Source: an uncultured Clostridia bacterium (GTDB lineage Bacteria > Bacillota > Clostridia > Christensenellales > Aristaeellaceae). From it: DNA of 16,795 nt. Below are positions 5,961 through 12,729 of this stretch, piece by piece. The notes beneath the pieces are model-generated. The model did not search any database and was not told the DNA's origin. It worked only from the letters and a program-made list of their open reading frames with translations. A program made the position numbers and the translations under genes. Each line of letters begins with the position of its first letter. Positions within the stretch are counted from its first letter, which is position 1. Location: positions 1-16,795 of the forward strand of contig CAKUAV010000057.1 in NCBI GenBank assembly GCA_934636425.1, in the 5' to 3' direction.

Positions 5961-8249
5961 ATGAGGGAATCCGAAATGGTATCTTCCAGTGGAACAAACC
6001 TTGTGGTACAAAGCGAGTTATACGAACCGATGTTGTATTACGGCGCCAGGTCACGCATCGCGATTGAGTATGTCTCGGATATCCATCTGTCGAAACATGC
6101 ACGCTTTTTTGGCAATAATATCCGCAAAACTGTGAGGGTTCTGGCAAAGTCGCTCTATGATTCGTCTGCTTGCCAGAGATCGCTGTCGTGGAATATGCCG
6201 ATTTTTTTAGGTGATGTATCATCCGAAAAAGACGTGGTCGTCGCATTTTACAGGCAATACAGAATAAATGTGATGTATCGCCAATACAAGCAATTCAGGT
6301 GTAAACAGGTAAGTGCGGATGACATCTTAACGCTTGAAAAAAAGCGCGCGGATGCCAAGCGTCGCAGCGACAATCTTGCGAAGTACATTGCGACAAAATA
6401 CGTCGAGTTTGAACAGATGAAGAGAAATATCGACAAGTATGTGAGCTATAGCAAGGTTATTGCGCCGAAGGGCAGTCTTGAGAGAATTGAGCACTATCTG
6501 GAAAGTAACTATTATAAGAAACGTGAACTGCCGCATTCTTTGAAAAAGAAGATATTGCTTGCGGCGACATTGGAAGATGAAATATCAAGGCTTGAGTGCA
6601 GTAAGCAGAAGCAGGATTCTTTGATTGCTGTTGAGGTTACAAACAAAATCGTAGAACTGCGCGATTTCAAGCCATGCGAGTTCGAGCATCATCCTGACTG
6701 CCCTATTGGGCTGGTGATTCTCGGCAATCACGAATATATCGACTTTTTCGATGTCGATGAAGCGGTCAAGTTTTATAAAGACGCTCTTGAGCCGCTGGGA
6801 TATATCGTTTTGCAGAATGAGTATGTGGAAGACGACAATGTCGTCATCTACGGTGGTTCGGGGTTTGCCAAGTACAGCGAAAGCTTCAACGCCAACAACG
6901 TTCCGTGCTGTATGGCAATGATAAAAAATCGTGCATACGAGATTGAGCAGACTACACTGTTTGAGAATGGGTATAAAACGGCGAAGAAACATGCGATTGA
7001 TGCCGGAAAATGCTTCATCTGTGCGTCCCATTACCCGGTGGAAAGCTGCCTTGGCAAATTCGACAGGGAAGCCGTTTATTTCACAGGGCACACGCATATA
7101 AACGAGCGAGTCAGAACGGAAGAAAAAACTCTATATGCCGATAATCAGGTTGGTTATCACAAAAACGGTAAGTTTGACGCTGTAATTCAGTTTAAGCTGG
7201 CAACAACAGACTCAGTCACAAATCCATACGATTCATTCGAAGACGGCTGCTATCAGACAACGCCTGAAGCGTATCTTCAGTTTTACGATTACATTGGGGA
7301 ATACGTCGGAGAAGGAACTCTGATTCGAAAGCGTTGCAAGACTGGCGAACTATATGTCATCAAGTCCCGAGGGTATTACGGGTTCTTTGTCATGAGTAGC
7401 TCGGGAATATCCATAGTCAACGGCGGCAAGACGAAAAGGATAGCGCTGAGCAAGAATATCGACTGGATTTACGACAATTTCAATATTGTCATAAACAAGT
7501 ATCTCGCAGTGCTTGAACCATTGCGCGTGATGCAGGTACAAATTTCACGCGAATTGAAACAACTCGGCTTTTCAGGCAATATTCACGGATTGATTGTAGA
7601 TATTGATTGCTACAATCACATCATGATGAATCCTATCAATGGCTCTGTTGAGTTTTATTATTCTCCGGTATGGGGGATAATAAAACAATTCAACTCTTTT
7701 CAAAAGCAGCTTGAGTTCATGAATGATATGGGACTGCTCGAAGGGAAGCGTGTGACGCCTGAATGCAATGCGCTTGCGACGTGCTGCTCGAATACGCTGG
7801 CTTCGGTCGAAAATAACGATGTTGTGGACGAAATGATAGCCGTGAGTCGTACAACGGGCGCTTATGGCGTATCGCGTATTGTCAATCCATTACAACGGTT
7901 ATTTACAGGTCATGTACTTCGCGATTTTGATGTGAGACTGATTGAAATTGGTAATGAGGGCGCTACAGGCAGAAAGCTGTCGATGTGCGGACGTGTGTAT
8001 AGAGGCGAAAATTACCAAGAGTATCTTGTTGTCAGGGATGATTTGGGCGAATTTGTCATATTGCTTGATAGAGACGGAAAAGAGTCAACGATCACCGTGC
8101 TGAAGCTGAGGGCGTTGACGCACGGCAAAGGCATGTGGTTGACCAGATGCCTTGACGAAACGCTCGCGAAATACAGTGGCACGTGTTTGCCAAAGGCGTG
8201 GCGTGATGCACTTCAGCATATAAAGTCGAAAGAAGAAGAAAAGAAATGA
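5961..8249 (+). CDS. Calcineurin-like metallophosphoesterase with coiled-coil insertion and unknown C-terminal half (762 aa)
   Basis: Metallophosphoesterase motifs are in order: D40-I-H42 (YVSDIHLS), G84-D85 (IFLGD), GNHE 255-258, H357 (CASHYPVE) and GHTH 376-379. All metal-binding positions appear intact, so a phosphodiesterase or nuclease activity is expected. Between motifs II and III, where the fold is normally compact, sit about 165 residues, largely charged and helical (about 95-235), probably a coiled coil. This recalls, but is not, the SbcD/Mre11 plan. Residues about 400-762 match no fold I can name; the stretch around 560-590 (IHGLIVDIDCYNHIMMNPINGSVEFYYSP) resembles sequences I associate with phage or accessory proteins. 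I chose the ATG at 5961 because GGGAG lies 8 nt upstream; in-frame ATGs at 5910 and 5943 lack a site. Codons are clearly AT-richer than the neighbours, suggesting transfer. No clear promoter was found in 5725-5960. Confidence 0.85.
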   Translation: MRESEMVSSSGTNLVVQSELYEPMLYYGARSRIAIEYVSDIHLSKHARFFGNNIRKTVRVLAKSLYDSSACQRSLSWNMPIFLGDVSSEKDVVVAFYRQYRINVMYRQYKQFRCKQVSADDILTLEKKRADAKRRSDNLAKYIATKYVEFEQMKRNIDKYVSYSKVIAPKGSLERIEHYLESNYYKKRELPHSLKKKILLAATLEDEISRLECSKQKQDSLIAVEVTNKIVELRDFKPCEFEHHPDCPIGLVILGNHEYIDFFDVDEAVKFYKDALEPLGYIVLQNEYVEDDNVVIYGGSGFAKYSESFNANNVPCCMAMIKNRAYEIEQTTLFENGYKTAKKHAIDAGKCFICASHYPVESCLGKFDREAVYFTGHTHINERVRTEEKTLYADNQVGYHKNGKFDAVIQFKLATTDSVTNPYDSFEDGCYQTTPEAYLQFYDYIGEYVGEGTLIRKRCKTGELYVIKSRGYYGFFVMSSSGISIVNGGKTKRIALSKNIDWIYDNFNIVINKYLAVLEPLRVMQVQISRELKQLGFSGNIHGLIVDIDCYNHIMMNPINGSVEFYYSPVWGIIKQFNSFQKQLEFMNDMGLLEGKRVTPECNALATCCSNTLASVENNDVVDEMIAVSRTTGAYGVSRIVNPLQRLFTGHVLRDFDVRLIEIGNEGATGRKLSMCGRVYRGENYQEYLVVRDDLGEFVILLDRDGKESTITVLKLRALTHGKGMWLTRCLDETLAKYSGTCLPKAWRDALQHIKSKEEEKK

Positions 8250-8271
8250 TTCAAACACGCCCGTCGCTCCA

Positions 8272-8340
8272 TAAAGTGTACCCCTGAAAGTGGACACGGT
8301 AAAAGTCCAAACCCCGAATAGAGAACTAAAGTGTACCCCT
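8272..8340. repeat. Pair of 14-bp direct repeats, probable insertion-sequence end remnants
   Basis: TAAAGTGTACCCCT occurs exactly at 8272-8285 and 8327-8340, 55 bp apart. The first copy continues as GAAAGTGGACAC, which forms an imperfect dyad GTGTaCccCT..AGtgGACAC (8276-8297). From memory this resembles the outer ends of IS3-type elements. No transposase is present, so it would be a solo end or a collapsed element just after the metallophosphoesterase stop. Confidence 0.45.
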
Positions 8341-8464
8341 TAAAACACGCGCCTCACTTCAAAAAACGCGCAGCAAGGCGATATAAGCAGGGCAAAAGCA
8401 CGCTTGCATTGCGCTTCTTTTCTTCTCACCCTGAGTAATCCTTTGCTGGTTTTTGCCGCAGATC

Positions 8465-8473
8465 TGCTATAAT
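8465..8473 (+). promoter_or_regulatory. Extended -10 promoter before the short membrane ORF
   Basis: TGCTATAAT gives TG (8465-8466) plus a perfect TATAAT (8468-8473). No good -35 at 17 nt; TTGCTG stands 19 nt upstream. It would start transcription about 20 nt before the short ORF. It may be the surviving promoter of a gene that is otherwise lost. Confidence 0.5.
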
Positions 8474-8502
8474 GAGTCCAATAATGGGAAGAAAACGCAG
8501 GA

Positions 8503-8691
8503 ATGGTGAAAAACGATATCAGAAATGCAGTGATTTCATCGCTGACCTCGGCCGCTGCCTGCACGATGGGTCTTGTATTTCAGCGGCTGAATGTGGAGGA
8601 ACATATCACGACGGCTCTTGTCTTTGCCGTCTTTATCATATTCCTTCTGACAGAAGTGTCAGCCTGTCAAAAGGTTTTGACGAGCCGGTGA
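8503..8691 (+). pseudogene. 62-residue membrane fragment, probable stump of a DUF4118/KdpD-like sensor
   Basis: The product has two hydrophobic segments, residues about 8-26 (VISSLTSAAACTMGLVFQR) and 35-53 (ITTALVFAVFIIFLLTEVS), joined by a short polar loop. The order and the ending FLLTE recall the first two membrane helices of DUF4118 sensor kinases, where the text normally continues as TxGY and two more helices. Here it diverges after LLTE and stops nine residues later, right at a small inverted repeat, consistent with a deletion. Ribosome signal is poor: AGGA abuts the ATG, and GGGAAG is 11 nt upstream. An intact promoter-like -10 precedes it. It could instead be a real small membrane protein. 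Confidence that it is a fragment is moderate. Confidence 0.4.
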
Positions 8692-8715
8692 ACGGGAAAG
8701 CAGGCTCCCGTCACA
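8648..8715. repeat. Cluster of small perfect inverted repeats
   Basis: Three adjacent dyads: TGACA-GAAG-TGTCA (8648-8661), GTCAAAA-GG-TTTTGAC (8666-8681) and ACGGGA/TCCCGT with an 8-nt loop shortly after (about 8692-8711). None has a following T-run, so they are not plain terminators. They coincide with the point where the membrane fragment loses family resemblance, as expected at a rearrangement joint. Confidence 0.4.
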
Positions 8716-8910
8716 TTGCTGCTCTTTCCGGTTTTGGCTCTGGAAATAGGATTTTCCACCGCAAAAAGTCGTTCCGCCCCACCGCACACGCCGCCAGGCA
8801 GGATTGGGAAGTTCAAGAGAGATTCGGCCTTCTCGCGCTCCCCAAGCTTTTTTGACAAGCAGAGGCGAACGCACGACACGTTCGCCTCTTTTGATGGCCG
8901 TCTATTTTGC
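8692..8910. other. Gene-free stretch between the membrane fragment and the TIM-barrel gene
   Basis: I see no supportable gene on either strand in this stretch. It contains the third small dyad near its left end and a hairpin at 8861-8892 near its right end. Short open frames on the minus strand (8659-8879) lack ribosome sites and a recognisable product. Confidence 0.5.
8861..8892. terminator. Terminator-like hairpin between converging units
   Basis: Perfect 10-bp stem AGAGGCGAAC (8861-8870) / GTTCGCCTCT (8880-8889), 9-nt loop. On the plus strand it runs into four T (8889-8892). On the minus strand it follows the TIM-barrel stop by about 20 nt but has no proper T-run after it. It probably ends the minus-strand operon, possibly acting both ways. 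Confidence 0.6.
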
Positions 8911-9714
8911 TCAGCGGAAAATGTTCTTCATCCAGCGTGCCGAGCGGCGCATATACAGCAGCTGATCGCGCGCGCCGAAATGCTCCATGACGCAGATGCC
9001 GTCATAGCCGCGCTCATAGAGACGGCGCACGATCTCCGCCATGGGGAGCTCGCCGCTGCCCACCGGCGCAGGATAGAGCTTGCGCCCCTTCACCGAAACG
9101 ACCGGCTCCTCGCCCGTCAGAGCGCGATAGCCGCGATCCTTCATGTGGACGTGCTGTATGCGCGGTTCGAGAATGTCATAGGCCTTGAGCACATCCTGTC
9201 CGTGATAGAGGAAATTGCCGGTATCGAACGTGCAGCCCAGCCGCGGAATGCGCTCCAGGAACCACGCCACCTCTTCCGCCGTGCCGTAGGGAACGCGGTC
9301 GGAATCAAAGTCCTCAATCGTCGTATGCACGCCGCGCATGGACGCCTCGGCGCACAGCTTGTCCAGACCGACCGCCATGCGCTCGCGCACAGCCTCGCGG
9401 TCGTCGCCCTCCTCCAGATAGCCGGGGACGGCCAGTATTGTGCCGGCCTTGAGCTTTTCGGCCATCTCGACGGTGCTTCTGATCTCGTCCGGCTGATCTT
9501 TATGGCCGAAGTCGAAGAATGCGTACAGCCCGCCCACCTCCAGACCGGTCTGGCCGAGCAGGCGCATGAAATCCTCAGGGTTGGCGATCGTTCCCGCGTT
9601 GACCTCGACATAATCCACGCCCGATTTTTTGGCTTCCTTCATGGCCGCCGCCAGCGTGCATCCCTTCTGAGACGTTATATCGCGCAAATGATCCAGAAAT
9701 ACGGATACTCTCAT
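8911..9714 (-). CDS. Sugar phosphate isomerase/epimerase-type TIM barrel (267 aa)
   Basis: A xylose-isomerase-like (AP endonuclease 2 superfamily) TIM barrel. Visible ligand-type residues: E37 (YVEVNAG), E134 (TTIEDFDSD), D164 (TFDTGNF), H188/H190 (IQHVHMKD) and E244 (VMEHFG). The E..D..H..E set is the usual divalent-metal site for isomerisation or epimerisation of small sugars and hydroxy acids. Length is typical. The frame is open further upstream to 9882, but MRVSVFLDHL at 9714 is preceded by AAGGAG (9727-9722) at 7 nt, and an earlier start would overlap the upstream gene by about 150 nt. It follows the GH28-like gene by 19 nt in the same operon. Substrate unknown; the neighbour suggests a pectin- or uronate-derived sugar. 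Confidence 0.85.
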   Translation of the reverse strand: MRVSVFLDHLRDITSQKGCTLAAAMKEAKKSGVDYVEVNAGTIANPEDFMRLLGQTGLEVGGLYAFFDFGHKDQPDEIRSTVEMAEKLKAGTILAVPGYLEEGDDREAVRERMAVGLDKLCAEASMRGVHTTIEDFDSDRVPYGTAEEVAWFLERIPRLGCTFDTGNFLYHGQDVLKAYDILEPRIQHVHMKDRGYRALTGEEPVVSVKGRKLYPAPVGSGELPMAEIVRRLYERGYDGICVMEHFGARDQLLYMRRSARWMKNIFR

Positions 9715-9733
9715 TGTGAAACTCCTTCGCATG

Positions 9734-11029
9734 TCATTGAATGGCAACGCCCTTGACCACGCCGCAGCCCGTACCGCCCCGAGGCGTCGTATGGGGGTAG
9801 TCGGGATTGACCGTGAGCCGGCGCGCCTGCACCAGCGCGCTTTCGTCCGCGCAGTATTCATCGCCCATCCGCACGCGCGCAAACGTCATTCCCTCCGCCG
9901 TGCAGATCAGATCCGGCTCGAACAGCTCGCACCACTTCGCCGGATCGCTATAGCCCCGCGTCCATGTGGACGACTTCGGCCCGACCGACACGAGCGCCAT
10001 GTCCGCGCCCTTCAGCGCCGACGCCGTTACGTCCAGTTCGACGTCCTCGAACAAAACGCTTCGGCAGTCCGCGCCGATCTCGAAAACGCCGTCCAGCGAC
10101 ACCTCGGCCAGACCGCCCGCGCGCGCCGCAATGTGGACGCGCTTAAAGGCGATGTTCTTCATCAGGCCGGGAATATCGGAATAATCGCGCTCAGCCGCCG
10201 GCCGATCGGCGTTATGGCAGTTGGGCTGCTGATACATCTTAAAATTGTACACGCCCGATATGTCCTCGAACACGCAGTTTTCAACCGGGCAGAGCGTTTT
10301 CAGGCCGCTCCTGTAGGTCTTGCGTCCGGGAAGCAGGCGCATCTCGTCGCCCTCGCAGGCGATATGGCGCACCACGATATTTTTGACGCTGCCGAACGAC
10401 ACTGAGGACGAATCCCAGTCCCACGCGTTGAGCGCCACGAAATCATCGCCGCAGTGGCCGCGCATATGCTCGATCACGCCGTTCTCGCTCGGCCCGTTGA
10501 CGTGAACGCCGTCCTTACGGTAGTCGTCGAAGAACAGATCATCCACGTGAAAATCACGGCAGGCCGCCAGCAGCACGCCGTACTGATCGCCGCGCCGCAG
10601 CGTCATATGGCGAACGGTCACGCGCTCGGCTCGATCAAAGAACACCGTGCCCGATATGATGCGGCTCATTGCGCGCATCGCCTCGTCGGGGTCGTTCACG
10701 CTGGGCGCGCGCTCGGCTTCCTCCCATATGCCGCCCTCTATGAGTATATCGTGATCATAGACGACGTTCTCCCGCGCGCCGCCCCGCTCGTCATAGACGT
10801 GCCGGTTGCGCGCCATGCAGCCGCCGCAGCCCGCCTGCATGCGCACGATCGTCTCGGGATGAACGCGCAGCGCGCTCCCGCTGTCCAGCACAATCGGGCG
10901 ATCCAGCTCCATGGGAAACTCAAGTCGGGGAACGGACACGGCTCGATGCGCCTCAAGCGCTTGCTGCAGGGCCCGAGAAGCGTTCTCACCGAGCAGCGCC
11001 GCGTCGATTTCAAAGAAGATTCGTTCCAT
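9734..11029 (-). CDS. GH28-like right-handed beta-helix protein, cytoplasmic (431 aa)
   Basis: Repeating beta-helix rungs follow GH28 (polygalacturonase) order: DHDILIEGG (92-100), RAERVTVRHMTLRRGDQYGV (133-152), a KDGVHV aspartate at 173 where GH28 has NTDG, then GDDFVAL (194-200) supplying the paired aspartates. The later GH28 GHG and RIK motifs are not obvious; R231-K245 (RLLPGRKTYRSGLK) is the nearest candidate for RIK. There is no signal peptide or membrane helix, so it acts inside the cell on imported oligosaccharides. Start ATG 11029 has AAGGAG at 11045-11040, 10 nt upstream. It is the first gene of the operon with the TIM barrel. It could be an inactive or differently acting beta-helix enzyme; hydrolysis of galacturonosyl links is inferred. 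Confidence 0.8.
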   Translation of the reverse strand: MERIFFEIDAALLGENASRALQQALEAHRAVSVPRLEFPMELDRPIVLDSGSALRVHPETIVRMQAGCGGCMARNRHVYDERGGARENVVYDHDILIEGGIWEEAERAPSVNDPDEAMRAMSRIISGTVFFDRAERVTVRHMTLRRGDQYGVLLAACRDFHVDDLFFDDYRKDGVHVNGPSENGVIEHMRGHCGDDFVALNAWDWDSSSVSFGSVKNIVVRHIACEGDEMRLLPGRKTYRSGLKTLCPVENCVFEDISGVYNFKMYQQPNCHNADRPAAERDYSDIPGLMKNIAFKRVHIAARAGGLAEVSLDGVFEIGADCRSVLFEDVELDVTASALKGADMALVSVGPKSSTWTRGYSDPAKWCELFEPDLICTAEGMTFARVRMGDEYCADESALVQARRLTVNPDYPHTTPRGGTGCGVVKGVAIQ

Positions 11030-11055
11030 GGCCGATCATCTCCTTCCTCTTATAC

Positions 11056-11084
11056 ATTATAATGAGTCCCTCTCACTCTGTCAA
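11056..11084 (-). promoter_or_regulatory. Perfect sigma-A promoter of the GH28-like operon
   Basis: On the minus strand TTGACA (11084-11079), 17 nt, TATAAT (11061-11056). The spacer contains GAGT and ACTC arms of a short dyad (about 11064-11078), a possible operator. The leader is only about 20 nt. A promoter this strong on a catabolic operon implies repression by a factor not seen here. Confidence 0.88.
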
Positions 11085-11309
11085 TAAAAATTATTCTTTC
11101 CGCCTCAGAGCGCCCTCCCGCGCCCGGCAAACGCTCATCCCGTTCCGACGCGCCGCGCCCGAAGCCGCCGTTTCTGGAGGATGCTGAAAAGAAAAGGGTG
11201 AATTTTTTTCGGCGCGCGCCAAACAGTTAATGAAATCTCGCTTTTTTAACGCGTCCGGCTGTGCTAAATTGTATGCGGCAATATCAATCAGGATGGAAGT
11301 GTTGCGATC
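11085..11309 (+). promoter_or_regulatory. Intergenic region upstream of the MATE gene, weak promoter candidate
   Basis: No gene is supported here. The best plus-strand promoter candidate is TTTTTT (11242-11247), 17 nt, TAAATT (11265-11270) preceded by TGC, giving a weak extended -10. A self-complementary GGCGCGCGCC lies near 11211-11220. The weak match suggests low or regulated expression. Confidence 0.3.
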
Positions 11310-12644
11310 ATGCCGTCCAACAGGCGACAGCTGCTCCATGAAATCGCCGCGTTCTCTCTCCCCGCCATCGCCGAGAAGATGCTCATGCTCGTCATCGGCC
11401 TGATGGGCACGCTGTTCGTCGGCCGCCTGGGCACCGCCGAGCTGGCTGCCGTGTCGGTTTCAAACTCCGTGCTCAACACGCTCATGGCATTCTATTTCGG
11501 CATCGGTCTGGGCGCGACCATACTCATCGCCCGCGCCATGGACGAGGAGGACGGCGCGGAACAGGTGCGCCAGCTCACGTTTCAGGCGCTGACGATACTC
11601 TTCCTGTTCGCCGCCGCGCTGAGCGCGCTCTGCTTCGCCGGGGCGGGCTGGGTGCTCGACACGCTCTTTAGCGGCCTGTCCGCACAGACGCGCGCGCTGG
11701 CCATACGCTATCTGCGCATGTGCCTGCCCGTTTCCTGCGCGCTGGCGCTGGACATCGCCGTGTCCTCCTGCCTGCGCGGCGTGAAGGACTCGCGGCTGCC
11801 GTTTCTCTTCACGGCGCTGGTCAACACGCTCAACATCGCGCTGTGCCTGCTGTTCATATATGGGCTTAAGTGGGGCATAGACGGCGCTGCGTGGGCGTAC
11901 ATCATATCCACGCTCTTCGGCTGCGCCGCCAAGCTGGCCGTGATACTCTCGGGACGCGGCCGCATTACGCTCCGGCGCGTCTATCCGCTCAGGGCCGCGC
12001 GCGTGCTTCAGATGCTGCGTCTCTCCGTGCCCGCGCTGATCGAGCAGGTCTTCGTGCAGTTCGCCTTCATCGGCGTTCAGGTGGTCACGGCCATGATCGG
12101 CGACGTGACGCTGGCGGGCTATCAGGTGTCCAACAACATACTCAGCCTGCTCTATGCCGTCACCGGCGGCCTTGAAATGACCACGGTCACGCTGACCGGC
12201 AACGCGCTGGGGCGCGGCGAGCCCAGGCTGGCGAAGGACTACGCCCGCACGATTCTCTTAATCGGCGAGGCCGTCACCTGCGCCTGCGCCGTCATGCTGT
12301 TCATATTCGCCGAGCCGGTCGTGTCGCTCTTCACGCGCGATCCCGCCGTCATCGAGAAGGCGCGCGACATACTGCGCATCATGTGCTTCACAGTGCCGCT
12401 GACCAGCTGCTTCCAGTGCATCACCGGCACGCTGAAAACCAGCGGCATGCTCATGTTCGTCGTCACGGTGTACATGATCGGCCCGTGGCTGCTGCGCCTC
12501 CCCGTGGCCTATGTCACAGTGCGCTATCTGCACATGGACATATACGGCCTGATCATAGGCTTCTTCTGCGATTACACGTTCCGCGCCGGCGCGCTGCTGA
12601 TCGCCTTCCTGTCGGGAAAGTGGCTGAAGCACCGCCTGAAATGA
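11310..12644 (+). CDS. MATE family multidrug/Na+ efflux transporter (444 aa)
   Basis: About twelve hydrophobic segments cover the whole length, in two similar halves, as in MatE (DinF/NorM-type) antiporters. Family traits seen: the N-terminal LPAIAEKMLMLVIGLMGTLFVGRLGTAELAAVS (residues 17-48), GIGLGATILIARAMDEED (about 64-82), the repeat-half LSVPALIEQVF (about 236-246), and GYQVSNNILSL around 270 with the matching ALGRGEPRLAKDYAR loop. Length is normal. It exports drugs or metabolites using H+ or Na+. Start ATG 11310 has GGATGG/GGAAG about 10-15 nt upstream, a mediocre site. It stands alone, flanked by its terminator. Substrate cannot be read from sequence. Confidence 0.95.
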   Translation: MPSNRRQLLHEIAAFSLPAIAEKMLMLVIGLMGTLFVGRLGTAELAAVSVSNSVLNTLMAFYFGIGLGATILIARAMDEEDGAEQVRQLTFQALTILFLFAAALSALCFAGAGWVLDTLFSGLSAQTRALAIRYLRMCLPVSCALALDIAVSSCLRGVKDSRLPFLFTALVNTLNIALCLLFIYGLKWGIDGAAWAYIISTLFGCAAKLAVILSGRGRITLRRVYPLRAARVLQMLRLSVPALIEQVFVQFAFIGVQVVTAMIGDVTLAGYQVSNNILSLLYAVTGGLEMTTVTLTGNALGRGEPRLAKDYARTILLIGEAVTCACAVMLFIFAEPVVSLFTRDPAVIEKARDILRIMCFTVPLTSCFQCITGTLKTSGMLMFVVTVYMIGPWLLRLPVAYVTVRYLHMDIYGLIIGFFCDYTFRAGALLIAFLSGKWLKHRLK

Positions 12645-12663
12645 CGCTTTCTTTCCAATATAT

Positions 12664-12720
12664 ACAGTTCATCCGCCCGTTCGGGAAGCGCTTCCCTGCG
12701 GACGGATGAACTGTTTTTTT
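12664..12720 (+). terminator. Strong intrinsic terminator after the MATE gene
   Basis: A 12-bp perfect stem ACAGTTCATCCG (12664-12675) / CGGATGAACTGT (12703-12714), with further pairing inside (GGGAAGCGCTTCCC), followed by seven T (12714-12720). It lies between converging genes and probably also stops the regulator transcript from the other side, where the T-run is weaker. Confidence 0.93.
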
Positions 12721-12729
12721 ATTGCTTTC

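Noticed and set aside
5961..8249. SbcD/Mre11 nuclease identity for the metallophosphoesterase
   Set aside because: Metal motifs agree in general, but the long coiled-coil insertion sits inside the catalytic domain, the C-terminal half differs, and there is no SbcC partner next to it.
8472..8855. 127-codon plus-strand open frame overlapping the membrane fragment
   Set aside because: It begins at the -10 box itself, so it could not be translated from the predicted transcript, and the product shows no membrane or domain pattern.
11091..11339. 82-codon minus-strand open frame upstream of the MATE gene
   Set aside because: It overlaps the MATE start antisense and has no ribosome site or recognisable product.
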